Source: an uncultured Flavobacteriaceae bacterium
GTDB lineage: Bacteria > Bacteroidota > Bacteroidia > Flavobacteriales > Flavobacteriaceae
Assembly (NCBI GenBank): GCA_947311635.1
Contig: CAMZLD010000048.1
Span: 1-56,577, forward strand
Reading direction: 5' to 3'
DNA: 56,577 bases
Part shown: piece after piece, positions 8,669 through 17,728 of the stretch
Numbering within the stretch: the first letter of the stretch is position 1
How the letters are laid out: every line of letters starts with the position of its first letter
The notes under the pieces: generated by a model
Seen by the model: only the letters and a program-made list of their open reading frames with translations
The model's database searches: none
Told to the model about the DNA's origin: nothing
Position numbers and translations under genes: made by a program

Positions 8669-9175
8669 CTAATTCATTCCGAAGAAAACCGCTTTGTACA
8701 TCCAAAACTTTTTTATAAACAAAATGGTGAAAATTAAACTTACAGCAAATTTAAGGGTTGTAGAAAATAAAAACCCAATAAAAGATCCAACAGCTGCATT
8801 AACAGCTCTTTTTTTATTTGTGCTATCTTTTAAATATTCACCTGCAAAAGCACCTAGCAAAGGACCTAATATAATACCCAAAGGACCGAATCCTAAACCG
8901 ATAATAAGACCTATCATAGAACCGCCAACACCAAATTTGGTACCTCCAAATTTTTTTGTTGCCATTGGTGGTACTACATAGTCTAATACAAAAACAATAA
9001 GGGCAATAAGTAAAGTGATGACTAAAAAGGAAGTGTTGTTAGGTACTGATTTGGTCATATAAAGAAGCAGTAAGCCAAACCAACTTGTTAAAGGCCCAGG
9101 AATTACAGGTAAAAAAGCGCCCGCAATACCTACCAATACCAATACAAAACCTACAATTAATAATAAGATATCCAT
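8669..9175 (-). CDS. DUF456-family membrane protein
   Basis: 168 residues from the ATG at 9175 (MDILLLIVGFVLVLVGIAG). The ORF-track start 37 codons upstream adds an unlikely Cys/Tyr-rich leader, so I reject it. Gly- and Pro-rich membrane segments follow: GAFLPVIPGPLTSW, a Gly-rich stretch with GFGPLGIILGPLLGAF, and a C-terminal hydrophobic segment. DUF456 has no established function; these are small glycine-zipper-like inner-membrane proteins. It leads a two-gene unit with the FkbM methyltransferase. Confidence 0.85.
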   Translation of the reverse strand: MDILLLIVGFVLVLVGIAGAFLPVIPGPLTSWFGLLLLYMTKSVPNNTSFLVITLLIALIVFVLDYVVPPMATKKFGGTKFGVGGSMIGLIIGLGFGPLGIILGPLLGAFAGEYLKDSTNKKRAVNAAVGSFIGFLFSTTLKFAVSLIFTILFIKKFWMYKAVFFGMN

Positions 9176-9284
9176 ATTGTAAAAATAGTATATTATACTA
9201 CAAAAACAATCATTAAATATATCAATATAAAGCAATTGAAAAATATATTTTAAAAGTGTATTTTTACATTTTAACAATGACAAC

Positions 9285-9755
9285 ATGTTGCGCTACGCAT
9301 ATTTTATTCTTTTTGTTTTGAGTTTTTTATTTTCTTGTGACTTTTACTCTCAGAAATCTAAAAAATCATTATCTCCTTTAGATACAATTATAGACTTAAA
9401 ATCTGTAGATGCGTTTCCGTTGTTTGTTGGTTGTGATAGCATTCCGTCTAGATCAAAACAAAAAGTTTGCTTTCAGATTAAAATATCAGAATTTATGTAT
9501 AGTGGTCTTCTAAATCATGAATTTATAAGTGATAAAAGTATCAAAGACACTGCTTTTGTGAAAATTAAAATTTCAAAAACTGGTGTAGCATCACTAGACA
9601 CTATTCTTTTAAATGCAACAATTAAAAAACAATTGCCTTTATTAGATAGTATTCTACGGCAGCGTGTTGCAGAAATACCACGTATGAAACCTGCTATAAA
9701 ACGTTCTTTTCCGGTGACAACAATTTTTACTTTACCTATTATAATTAAAAATTAA
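9285..9755 (+). CDS. Small lipoprotein with TonB C-terminal-like fold
   Basis: 156 residues. The N-terminus is a lipoprotein signal with lipobox LFSC at about residue 18. The body resembles short flavobacterial proteins related to the TonB C-terminal domain: a FPLFVGCDSIP start, KQKVCFQIKISEF, then AFVKIKISKTG and a final strand pattern. It lacks the usual N-terminal membrane anchor and proline-rich stalk of a real TonB, so a role as an energy transducer is doubtful. Divergent from the DUF456 gene. Function unknown. Confidence 0.6.
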   Translation: MLRYAYFILFVLSFLFSCDFYSQKSKKSLSPLDTIIDLKSVDAFPLFVGCDSIPSRSKQKVCFQIKISEFMYSGLLNHEFISDKSIKDTAFVKIKISKTGVASLDTILLNATIKKQLPLLDSILRQRVAEIPRMKPAIKRSFPVTTIFTLPIIIKN

Positions 9756-9766
9756 ATGGGACTTTT

Positions 9767-10089
9767 ATGTACTACGATATTTTAAAACAAACAACAAAGC
9801 GTTCATTTTTCCAGTACCTTGGGCAGAAGATAAGAGCATTACCTTTTTGACAAAACTATCAGAATTAGAAAACATTTTAAAAAATCTTGGGTTTCATAAA
9901 ATAGCCGTAGCAGACCAAACTAGCTATGGCATTCCTTTTTTTTGAAAGTCTATTAAAAAATTAATGCTTTTGGTTTTCCTTTATTAAGATTGAGCGTACT
10001 TATGGGTACTGAAACAAAAAAGAAAATTGAAAACCTACGCAACGCATTAGCAGATATTAAATTACTGCTTCAAAGTGGTGTTTTAGTAA
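9767..10089 (+). pseudogene. Frameshifted C-terminal remnant of a SAM-dependent methyltransferase
   Basis: No single frame is open, yet three frames read consecutively give one protein-like chain: MYYDILKQ, then NNKAFIFPVPWAEDKS continuing through LENILKNLGFHKIAVADQT to GIPFF, then ESLLKN, then INAFGFPLLRLSVLMG and KKIENLRNALADIKLLLQSG. This resembles the C-terminal half of class I methyltransferases (LENILK-GFHK, then the last helix and strand). Shifts fall near an AACAAACAAC stretch, at a run of eight Ts near 9940, and at an A-run near 9955. The N-terminal SAM-binding half is missing. It abuts the obgE stop codon. Confidence 0.7.
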
Positions 10090-11082
10090 TTAATTATTTA
10101 ATAATCGCCACAAGGTGTCTTTTAGTTCTGTAAGGCCTTGTTGATTGATAGAAGAAATAAATAAACTCTTTATTCCTTTGGGGAGTTCTTTGCTTATTTC
10201 TGCCTCTAACTCATCATCTAACATATCAGATTTAGAAATGGCTAAAACACGATCTTTATCTAGTAATTCTGGGTTGTGTTTTTTTAGTTCATTTAGCAAA
10301 ATTTCATATTCTTTTTGAATATCATCACTATCTGCTGGCACCATAAATAGCAAGGTAGAATTACGTTCTATATGTCTTAAAAAACGATGTCCTAAGCCTT
10401 TTCCTTCAGCAGCTCCTTCTATAATACCGGGAATGTCTGCAATGACAAAACTTTTAAAATCTCTATATTGAACAATACCTAAATTTGGTTTTAATGTGGT
10501 AAAAGCATAATCTGCAATTTTTGGTTTTGCCGATGTTAAAACCGAAAGTAATGTTGATTTACCTGCATTGGGAAAACCTACCAAACCGACATCTGCTAAT
10601 AATTTTAATTCTAATTGAAACCAACCTTCTTTTCCGTCAACTCCGGGCTGAGCATAGCGTGGCGTTTGATTGGTTGAAGATTTAAAATGCCAGTTTCCTC
10701 TACCTCCCATGCCACCTTCTTGCAAAATAATTTCTTCGCCATCTTGTGTAAGCTCGTAGAGAATTTGTTCTGTTTCTGTGTCTCTTACAATAGTACCGAG
10801 CGGAACATCAATATAAGCATTTGCTCCATCTTTACCGGTGCTTCTACTCTTAGAACCATCGCCACCGCCTTCTGCTTTAAAATGTTTTTTAAAACGTAAA
10901 TGAAAAAGTGTCCAAAGATTTTTATTTGCACGCAAAATAACATGACCTCCATGACCTCCATCACCACCATCTGGGCCGCCTTTTGTGATGTATTTTTCAC
11001 GATGTAGATGTACAGATCCTTTTCCTCCTTTTCCAGAAGTTGCATGAATTTTAATATAATCTACAAAATTTCCTTCGGTCAT
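10090..11082 (-). CDS. obgE: GTPase ObgE/CgtA
   Basis: Ribosome-associated GTPase implicated in 50S subunit maturation and the stringent response. The glycine-rich Obg fold occupies residues 1-160 ([28 protein letters not shown]). The G domain has G1 [10 protein letters not shown]3 DIPGIIEGA and G4 as SKSD. At 330 residues it ends soon after the G domain and lacks the C-terminal OCT domain, as in many Bacteroidota. It lies 54 bp downstream of the hpt-adk fusion and is probably transcribed with it. Confidence 0.96.
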   Translation of the reverse strand: MTEGNFVDYIKIHATSGKGGKGSVHLHREKYITKGGPDGGDGGHGGHVILRANKNLWTLFHLRFKKHFKAEGGGDGSKSRSTGKDGANAYIDVPLGTIVRDTETEQILYELTQDGEEIILQEGGMGGRGNWHFKSSTNQTPRYAQPGVDGKEGWFQLELKLLADVGLVGFPNAGKSTLLSVLTSAKPKIADYAFTTLKPNLGIVQYRDFKSFVIADIPGIIEGAAEGKGLGHRFLRHIERNSTLLFMVPADSDDIQKEYEILLNELKKHNPELLDKDRVLAISKSDMLDDELEAEISKELPKGIKSLFISSINQQGLTELKDTLWRLLNN

Positions 11083-11136
11083 GATTTTCTTGAATAATTT
11101 TTAAACATTCTAAATGAATGTAAAATTTGTTGGATA

Positions 11137-12249
11137 TTAAATACGATCTAATACTTGTTTTAAACGTACTGTAATTTCTGAAATAGTACCAACACCATCT
11201 ACTCCATAATATTTATCTTGTGACTCATAATAGTCTTTTAATACGGCAGTTTTGGTATTGTATTCATTAAAACGGTTACGTATTTTTGACTCATCTTGAT
11301 CATCTGGTCGTCCGCTGGTTTTACCACGTTCTAGTAAACGTTCTACTAATAAATCTTCTGGTACTTCTAGGGCTATCATGCCGTTTATACTTTCTCCTTT
11401 TGCTTCTAAAAAAGCATCGAGTGCTTTAGCTTGAGAGCTTGTTCTAGGAAAACCATCAAAAATAAAACCATTTGCATTTGAATGTCTGTTAACCTCATCT
11501 TGTAGCATTTTAATGGTGACTTCATCTGGCACTAAATTACCATCATCCATATAAGATTTAGCAAGTTTTCCTAATTCGGTTTGATTTTTAATATTGTAAC
11601 GAAACACATCTCCTGTAGAAATATGTATAAGGTTATAAGCTTGTTTTAATAAGGTAGCTTGTGTTCCTTTTCCTGCTCCTGGAGGACCAAATAATACGAT
11701 GTTTGTCATCTTTTTTGTTGTTAATTTATAGATACTTGGTAAATTTCTTCCGTAGTTATTATAGTCAAGCCCATAGCCTACTATAAATTGATCTGGTATT
11801 GAAATTCCTACATAATCAATATGCAATTCTTTTTTAAAAACATCTGGCTTAAAAAAGAGGGTTGCAATTTTTAAGGTTTTTACTTTTTTATCTTTAAAGA
11901 TATGGTAAATTTCTTGTAGAGTTGTACCAGTATCTATAATATCTTCTAAAATAACAACTGTTCTTCCTTCTAAATTTTCATTGATACCAACAAGTTGTTT
12001 AATTTTTCCTGTGGTTTGAATACCTTGATAAGACGCTAATTTTACAAAAGATACTTCGCAATCTGTTGGGTACTTTCTAATAAAATCGGCAACAAACATA
12101 AATGAACCGTTTAAAATACCAATAAATAAAGGCACTTCTCCTTTTAAATCGTTTGCTATCTCTAGAGCCATATTACTTACAGTACGCGTAATTTTTTCTT
12201 CAGAAAGAAAAGGCTCAAAATATAAGTCGTGTAATTTAATTTTACTCAT
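11137..12249 (-). CDS. Fused hypoxanthine phosphoribosyltransferase-adenylate kinase
   Basis: One 370-residue frame carries two enzymes. Residues 1-176 form a hypoxanthine phosphoribosyltransferase (PRPP loop VVILEDIIDTGTT; salvage of hypoxanthine/guanine to IMP/GMP). Residues 181-370 form a complete adenylate kinase (P-loop GPPGAGKGTQ, FDGFPRT, LID region reduced to GKTSGRPDDQDE, the short form without a zinc-type lid). The junction TTKKMTNIVLFG keeps the natural adk methionine, so internal initiation at 11709 is possible. Such fusions are, to my knowledge, common in Flavobacteriaceae. Joining IMP/AMP metabolism in one chain suggests coupled purine salvage, which is inference. Confidence 0.93.
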   Translation of the reverse strand: MSKIKLHDLYFEPFLSEEKITRTVSNMALEIANDLKGEVPLFIGILNGSFMFVADFIRKYPTDCEVSFVKLASYQGIQTTGKIKQLVGINENLEGRTVVILEDIIDTGTTLQEIYHIFKDKKVKTLKIATLFFKPDVFKKELHIDYVGISIPDQFIVGYGLDYNNYGRNLPSIYKLTTKKMTNIVLFGPPGAGKGTQATLLKQAYNLIHISTGDVFRYNIKNQTELGKLAKSYMDDGNLVPDEVTIKMLQDEVNRHSNANGFIFDGFPRTSSQAKALDAFLEAKGESINGMIALEVPEDLLVERLLERGKTSGRPDDQDESKIRNRFNEYNTKTAVLKDYYESQDKYYGVDGVGTISEITVRLKQVLDRI

Positions 12250-12264
12250 GATTGTTAAAAAAGC

Positions 12265-12320
12265 AAAACCGTTTTATCTAGCTACTGAAATAAAATTCAG
12301 TAATAAACAAAACGGTTTTT
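12265..12320. terminator. Nested hairpin terminator after secDF
   Basis: Outer arms AAAACCGTTTT and AAAACGGTTTT are exact inverted copies, with a second inner 7-bp stem TACTGAA/TTCAGTA. T-rich tails occur on both strands. It separates secDF from the hpt-adk fusion, the next gene in the same direction. Confidence 0.65.
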
Positions 12321-12340
12321 CTATACGTATTTTTTTAATT

Positions 12341-15295
12341 TTATTTTTTATCTACTGCCTTTTTGGTAGTATCATACATGATTGGTGCTGCAATAAATAA
12401 TGATGAATAAGTACCTACAACAACTCCAATAATCAATGCAAACATAAAGCCTCTAATAGAGTCACCTCCAAATAAAAAGATGGCAGACAATACAACTAAC
12501 GTAGTTAATGAGGTGTTTATGGTTCTTCCTAAAGTACTGCTTAGTCCTTTATCTACAACTTTTTCGAAAGACCACGATTTATGCAAACCTGCATATTCTC
12601 TAATTCTATCAAAAATTACCACGGTATCATTTAATGAATAACCAACAACAGTTAAAATGGCTGCAATAAATGACTCTCCAATTTCCATATCGAATGGTAG
12701 TACTTTGTATAGTAATGAAAAGATTCCTAAGACCAATAGCACATCATGAAATACTGCTAAAACCGCACCTAAACTAAATTGCCATTTTCTAAAACGCAAT
12801 AATATGTATAAGAAAACTACCAATAAAGAACCAAATACTGCCCATTTTGCAGCAGTTTTAATATCATCTGCAATGGTTGGTTCTACTTTAATAGAACTCA
12901 TTAAACCTATGGCTTGATTGTCTGAACTTACTTTAAAATCGTCAATTGTTGTTCCGCTAGGTAAAAATTCTTTTACCCCATTAAACAACGCTTCTCTTAC
13001 TACATCATCTGCACCTTCTTCTTCAATTTTATATTTGGTTGTAATTTTTAATTGGTCTATACTTCCGTAGGTTTTAACAACGGGTGCATCACCAAATTGT
13101 GCTTTTAAACTTGTAGCAACTTCTGTAGAATTTACAGGGTTTTCAAACTTTACAATGTATGAACGTCCACCAACAAAGTCAACACCGTAATTTAAGCCGT
13201 TGGTAAACAAAGAAACTAAACCTCCTAAGATTAGCATTGCAGAAATAACGTATGCTATTTTACGTTTACGTAAAAATTCGTAGTTAATATTCTGGAACCA
13301 ACCTTTAGTAATATTTGTATTGAAAGTTAATGTTTTTCCTTTTTCTAAATACCAAGAAATCAACAAGCGTGTAATAAATACACCTGTAAACAATGACGTT
13401 ACAATACCAACCATTAAGGTATAAGCAAATCCTTTTACAGGTCCTGTACCGAAAATAAACAAAATAGCTCCTGTTAAAAATGTTGTAATATTAGCATCTA
13501 TAATTGCTGATAACGCACCTTTAAAACTAAAACCGTGTGCTACGGCTTCTTTTAATGATTTGCCTGCATTTAATTCTTCTTTGATACGTTCAAAAATAAT
13601 AACGTTGGCATCTACTGCCATACCAATGGTTAAGATAATACCTGCAATACCTGGCAAGGTTAATACGGCGCCAAATGCAGAAAGGATTCCGAAGATAAAC
13701 AAAATATTTAATGCCAAAGCTGCATCTGCAAATCCACCTGCTTTTCCGTAGTAAAATAGCATCCATAAAAATACTAATAGCAATGCAAACACAAATGAGC
13801 GCATACTACTATCAATAGCTTTTTGACCTAAAGAAGGCCCTACAACAGCATCTTGAATAATATGTGCTGGTGCTGGTAATTTACCTGCTTTTAATACGTT
13901 TGCTAAATCTTGTGCTTCTGTTACGGTCATTGAACCTCCAGAAATCGACGTTCTACCACCTGTAATTGCGCCGTTTACAGTTGGCGCAGAATGCACGTAG
14001 TTATCTAATACTACTGCAACGTGTTTACCTACGTTGGCTGCTGTTAAACGTGCCCAATCTTTAGTACCACGACTATTCATAGACATGCTTACTTCTGGCT
14101 TACCAAATTGACTAAACTCTTGCGAAGCTGTTGCAATGACATCTCCTTCTATTTCTGGTTTGTTTTGACGATTGCCTTTAATAGCATATAAATCTACTAC
14201 CTCACCACCATTTCTTGGTTGTGCATCCCACAGAAATTTTACATATTTAATTTCGTTTGGTATCAATGCCTTAATTGCTGGCATTTTTAAATACTTATTT
14301 ACTTTTGCTGTATCTGCTACTCTTGCCGTTGCAACTAATGATGTAATCTGATTTTGATTTTGTGCTACATTAGGTAATAATACTGAAAACAAGTTTTTTG
14401 TTGTAGCAGTTTTGATAGAATCATTTTCTGAACCTAATAAATCACCTAATTCATCTTCTTTTGTTTTTGTAGTGTCTGTTTCTGTAGTTGGTGTTTCTGC
14501 TTTTAATATGGCAGCTAACTTATCATTTGCTGCAAAAAAGAAATTTTGAACATCTGCGTTAGAATATGCTTCCCAAAATTGTAATTCTGCAGTACTTTGT
14601 AATAATTTTTTAACACGATCTATATCTTTAGCTCCTGGTAATTCAATTAAAATTCTACCAGACTTACCAATTCTTTGAATGCTAGGCTGTGTTACACCAA
14701 ACTTATCAATACGGCTACGTAAAACAACTAAAGCAGTATTTACAGAGTTTTCTACCTCTTCTGCTAAAATTGGTTTTACTTCTGCGTTGCTTAATTTAAA
14801 ATTAATTTTATCTCTTAGCGCTTTGTTACCAAAAATAGTTGGGTCACTTAACTTCACATCTCCACCTATTTTTTCAAATTCTTTGAAAAAAGAATTTAAA
14901 TAGGTGTCATCTGTATTTTTTTGTGCTTTGGTAGCTGCATCTAGTGCTTGTCTAAATTTTGTATTTTTAGAATTATTTGCTAAACCAACTAAAATATCTT
15001 TTACAGATACTTGCAATACAGCATTTATTCCTCCTTTTAAATCCAATCCAAGATTAATGGCTTTGTCTTTAATATCATTGTAGGTAAACTTGTTAAAAAC
15101 TACAGGTTTGTTCGCAATTGAATCTAAATATGCTCTTTCTAAAGAAATAACTTCTTTTGCGTCTTTTCCGTGTAATTTAGCATATTTACTTGCTTTCCCT
15201 TCTACTTTTTTTGTAAAATATGTAAATGATAATTGGTATACACTTATCAATCCTAAAAGGATAGCGAATAATTTAATAAGTCCTTTGTTTTGCAT
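12341..15295 (-). CDS. secDF: Fused protein translocase subunit SecDF
   Basis: 984 residues, the SecD and SecF halves in one chain. The complex uses the proton gradient to assist Sec-dependent export across the inner membrane. The SecD half has an N-terminal anchor, LGLDLKGGINAVLQV near residue 85, a large periplasmic domain, and a six-helix block around residues 490-640 (AVDANVIIFERIKEE). The SecF half begins near residue 665 with GLNYGVDFVGGRSY and ends with its own six helices (GYSLNDTVVIFDRIREY). An Asp/Glu/Thr-rich insertion around residues 270-300 looks like a flexible linker. A TATATTTG box lies about 40 bases upstream. Confidence 0.97.
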   Translation of the reverse strand: MQNKGLIKLFAILLGLISVYQLSFTYFTKKVEGKASKYAKLHGKDAKEVISLERAYLDSIANKPVVFNKFTYNDIKDKAINLGLDLKGGINAVLQVSVKDILVGLANNSKNTKFRQALDAATKAQKNTDDTYLNSFFKEFEKIGGDVKLSDPTIFGNKALRDKINFKLSNAEVKPILAEEVENSVNTALVVLRSRIDKFGVTQPSIQRIGKSGRILIELPGAKDIDRVKKLLQSTAELQFWEAYSNADVQNFFFAANDKLAAILKAETPTTETDTTKTKEDELGDLLGSENDSIKTATTKNLFSVLLPNVAQNQNQITSLVATARVADTAKVNKYLKMPAIKALIPNEIKYVKFLWDAQPRNGGEVVDLYAIKGNRQNKPEIEGDVIATASQEFSQFGKPEVSMSMNSRGTKDWARLTAANVGKHVAVVLDNYVHSAPTVNGAITGGRTSISGGSMTVTEAQDLANVLKAGKLPAPAHIIQDAVVGPSLGQKAIDSSMRSFVFALLLVFLWMLFYYGKAGGFADAALALNILFIFGILSAFGAVLTLPGIAGIILTIGMAVDANVIIFERIKEELNAGKSLKEAVAHGFSFKGALSAIIDANITTFLTGAILFIFGTGPVKGFAYTLMVGIVTSLFTGVFITRLLISWYLEKGKTLTFNTNITKGWFQNINYEFLRKRKIAYVISAMLILGGLVSLFTNGLNYGVDFVGGRSYIVKFENPVNSTEVATSLKAQFGDAPVVKTYGSIDQLKITTKYKIEEEGADDVVREALFNGVKEFLPSGTTIDDFKVSSDNQAIGLMSSIKVEPTIADDIKTAAKWAVFGSLLVVFLYILLRFRKWQFSLGAVLAVFHDVLLVLGIFSLLYKVLPFDMEIGESFIAAILTVVGYSLNDTVVIFDRIREYAGLHKSWSFEKVVDKGLSSTLGRTINTSLTTLVVLSAIFLFGGDSIRGFMFALIIGVVVGTYSSLFIAAPIMYDTTKKAVDKK

Positions 15296-15334
15296 TCTTA
15301 TAAATATTTAATTCTCCTATTTTTAATAAACGTG

Positions 15335-15342
15335 CAAATATA
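15335..15342 (-). promoter_or_regulatory. Candidate -7 box of secDF
   Basis: On the minus strand the sequence is TATATTTG, matching TAnnTTTG, 40 bases upstream of the secDF ATG. The -33 element is weak (TTGG after a 20-base spacer). Confidence 0.4.
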
Positions 15343-15406
15343 TAACTTCAAACCCTAATAGCCAATACTTTTCTTGTTTTTATATTTCGCTGTTTTAAGT
15401 TGCTTT

Positions 15407-15442
15407 TTTGAAAAAAAATTACGGCGTTATTTTATATCTTTA
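15407..15442 (+). promoter_or_regulatory. Candidate fhs promoter
   Basis: TTTG is followed after 24 bases by TATCTTTA, one base off TAnnTTTG, leaving a leader of about 15 bases before the fhs ATG. The spacer is at the long end. Confidence 0.45.
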
Positions 15443-15462
15443 CATTAAATAATAATTAAACT

Positions 15463-17139
15463 ATGGCACACTTATCAGATATTGAAATTGCACAAAGCAA
15501 TCCCATAAAACACATTAAACATATTGCGAAAAATTTAGAAATTGATGAAGATGATTTAGAGCTCTACGGAAAGTACAAAGCAAAGCTTCCGTTAAAATTA
15601 ATTAATGAAAAAGCAATTCATCAAAACAACCTCATCTTGGTGACTGCATTAACTCCCACACCTGCTGGAGAAGGTAAAACAACGGTTTCAATAGGTTTAA
15701 CAGAAGGTCTTAATAAAGTTGGTAAAAAAGCAACAGTTGTTTTAAGAGAACCTTCTTTAGGGCCTGTTTTCGGAATTAAAGGTGGTGCTGCTGGTGGTGG
15801 TTATTCGCAAGTAATCCCTATGGAAGATATCAACTTGCATTTTACGGGCGATTTTAATGCTGTAGAAAAAGCCAACAATCTTTTGGCTGCTTTAATTGAT
15901 AACAATTTACAGAGTAAAGTCAACAATTTAAATATTGATCCAAGAACAATTCTTTGGAAACGCGTCATTGACATGAACGATCGTGCGTTACGTGATATCA
16001 CCATTGGTTTGGGTGGAACGGCAAATGGCATACCAAGACAAGACAGTTTTAACATCACACCAGCTTCTGAAATCATGGCAATACTCTGCATGAGTAAAGA
16101 CAGAAACGATTTAAAAGAACGTTTAGGAGCTATTTTTATTGGTTTTACTTTTGATAAGAAACCCATTTTTGCCCGTGATTTAAAAGCAGAAAATGCGATG
16201 GCTATTTTATTAAAAGATGCTATCAAACCAAATTTAGTGCAAACCCTAGAGGGCAACCCTGCTATTATTCATGGCGGCCCATTTGCAAACATTGCACAAG
16301 GTACCAATACCATTATTGCAACTAAAATGGGCTTATCACTTTCTGAATACGTAGTAACAGAAGCCGGTTTTGGTGCCGACTTAGGTGCTGAAAAATTCTT
16401 AAATATAAAATGTGCTTATGCTGGTTTAAATCCTAAGGCAGTAGTTTTAGTTGCCACCATAAGAGCCTTACGTCATCATGGTGGCGCTATGAAAGAAGAA
16501 TACAATACGCCAAATCTTACTTTTGTAGCCAAAGGCTTTGAAAACCTAGAAAAGCACATAGAAAACATCAGAAAATTTAATATAGAACCCGTTGTTGCTA
16601 TCAATGCGTTTATAAGTGATAGTATAGAAGAAACCGAATTAGTACAAGAAAAATGTGCTGCTTTGGGTGTACAAGCAGTGGTTTCTAAGGGTTGGGAATT
16701 AGGTGGCGATGGCACAAAAGAATTAGCCAAAGCAGTTATTGACGTTGTAGAAAACAAAGCCACACAGTTTAAGCCATTGTACAACTGGAAATCGCCCATG
16801 AAAGAAAAGATTGAAACCATTGCACGTGAAATTTACGGGGCAGATGGAGTTGTTTTTGATAAAAAAGCCTTGTTAAATTTAAGAAGAATTGACCGTCTAG
16901 GCTTTAATGATTTTGCTGTGTGTATGGCAAAAACACAAAAATCTTTTTCTGATGATGATAAAAAAATTGGACGACCAACTGGTTTTAAAGTCACTGTTCG
17001 CGAAATTGAAATTGCTGCTGGCGCTCAATTTGTAATACCAATTTTAGGAAAAATGATGCGCATGCCGGGCTTACCTGCTAGACCAGCTAGCGAAGGAATG
17101 ACGATTGATAATAATGGCGTTATCTCTGGGTTATCTTAA
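15463..17139 (+). CDS. fhs: Formate-tetrahydrofolate ligase
   Basis: Makes 10-formyltetrahydrofolate from formate, THF and ATP, feeding purine synthesis (PurH, also in this window, uses this cofactor). The 558 residues match the family length. The ATP site is TPTPAGEGKTTVSIGL near residue 65; other family segments include GIKGGAAGGGYSQV, LHFTGDFNA and ATIRALRHHGG, and the C-terminal PGLPARPASEGM. The start is supported by MAHLSDIEIAQ matching family N-termini. Single gene, with its own terminator just after the stop. Confidence 0.97.
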   Translation: MAHLSDIEIAQSNPIKHIKHIAKNLEIDEDDLELYGKYKAKLPLKLINEKAIHQNNLILVTALTPTPAGEGKTTVSIGLTEGLNKVGKKATVVLREPSLGPVFGIKGGAAGGGYSQVIPMEDINLHFTGDFNAVEKANNLLAALIDNNLQSKVNNLNIDPRTILWKRVIDMNDRALRDITIGLGGTANGIPRQDSFNITPASEIMAILCMSKDRNDLKERLGAIFIGFTFDKKPIFARDLKAENAMAILLKDAIKPNLVQTLEGNPAIIHGGPFANIAQGTNTIIATKMGLSLSEYVVTEAGFGADLGAEKFLNIKCAYAGLNPKAVVLVATIRALRHHGGAMKEEYNTPNLTFVAKGFENLEKHIENIRKFNIEPVVAINAFISDSIEETELVQEKCAALGVQAVVSKGWELGGDGTKELAKAVIDVVENKATQFKPLYNWKSPMKEKIETIAREIYGADGVVFDKKALLNLRRIDRLGFNDFAVCMAKTQKSFSDDDKKIGRPTGFKVTVREIEIAAGAQFVIPILGKMMRMPGLPARPASEGMTIDNNGVISGLS

Positions 17140-17159
17140 AACTAAGACATACTAAAATC

Positions 17160-17191
17160 AAAAAGGCTTCCAATTCTGGAAGCCTTTTTTT
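17160..17191. terminator. Bidirectional terminator, copy 1 of a mirrored pair
   Basis: AAAAAGGCTTCCA-ATTC-TGGAAGCCTTTTTTT. It sits between convergent fhs and the orphan membrane gene. The T-tract overlaps the stop codon of the latter. Confidence 0.85.
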
Positions 17192-17597
17192 ATTTCTTTA
17201 AAAACAAATGCAATTTTAATAAAATAACAATAGAAAAAAAACCTAAAATCAAGCATGAAATTTGCCAAAAAATGGCTCTTAAACTTTGATAAAAACCTAT
17301 TTCAAGAAACTTACTTACAGCTATTCCAATAAAAATAGTCGATATGATTAATAAAACAATAATTAAATTTTTATTAATAAAAAGATTATTTTCTCTATTT
17401 GTACTTGAAATTAGTATTTTATTTTTTATTGACAACAAATTATTACTCAATAAAGCTAAAACAAGAAAAATATTTTTTAATTCATTAAAGAAAATGTTGT
17501 CATTATTATAGTTATTATAAAAAGACCACACATAAATAATAAGTAATAATAACAAAACTGTATTTAAAAAAGTAAAAAGTTTTTGTCTAAATTCCAT
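17190..17597 (-). CDS. Small orphan membrane protein, unknown function
   Basis: 135 residues, very hydrophobic, with about four membrane segments (LNTVLLLLLIIYVWSF; IFLVLALLSNNLL; IIVLLIISTIFIGIAV; ISCLILGFFSIVILLKL) and an Asn/Tyr-rich loop. I recognise no family. It is AT-richer than its neighbours, rich in Ile/Leu/Asn, and stands alone between two terminators that are exact reverse complements of each other. The ATG start gives a plausible inside-positive MEFRQK. Probably a real, lineage-restricted gene, possibly acquired. Confidence 0.6.
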   Translation of the reverse strand: MEFRQKLFTFLNTVLLLLLIIYVWSFYNNYNNDNIFFNELKNIFLVLALLSNNLLSIKNKILISSTNRENNLFINKNLIIVLLIISTIFIGIAVSKFLEIGFYQSLRAIFWQISCLILGFFSIVILLKLHLFLKK

Positions 17598-17679
17598 TAT
17601 CTAAATATAAATTATTCTTACTAACCCTAAAAGTCAAAAAAGAAAATATTTTAAATTTAATAGGTTTTATTTTATCACT

Positions 17680-17711
17680 AAAAAGGCTTCCAGAATTGGA
17701 AGCCTTTTTTT
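17680..17711. terminator. Bidirectional terminator, copy 2 of the mirrored pair
   Basis: AAAAAGGCTTCCA-GAAT-TGGAAGCCTTTTTTT. This is the exact reverse complement of the copy at 17160 over about 31 bases, including the asymmetric loop. It follows the stop of the DUF4412 gene on the minus strand. Confidence 0.85.
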
Positions 17712-17728
17712 ATACTTTTAAGAAATAA

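Noticed and set aside
15801-16820. Antisense ORFs of 151 and 114 residues in fhs
   Set aside because: Fully inside a strongly conserved gene in the opposite strand; no features of real proteins.
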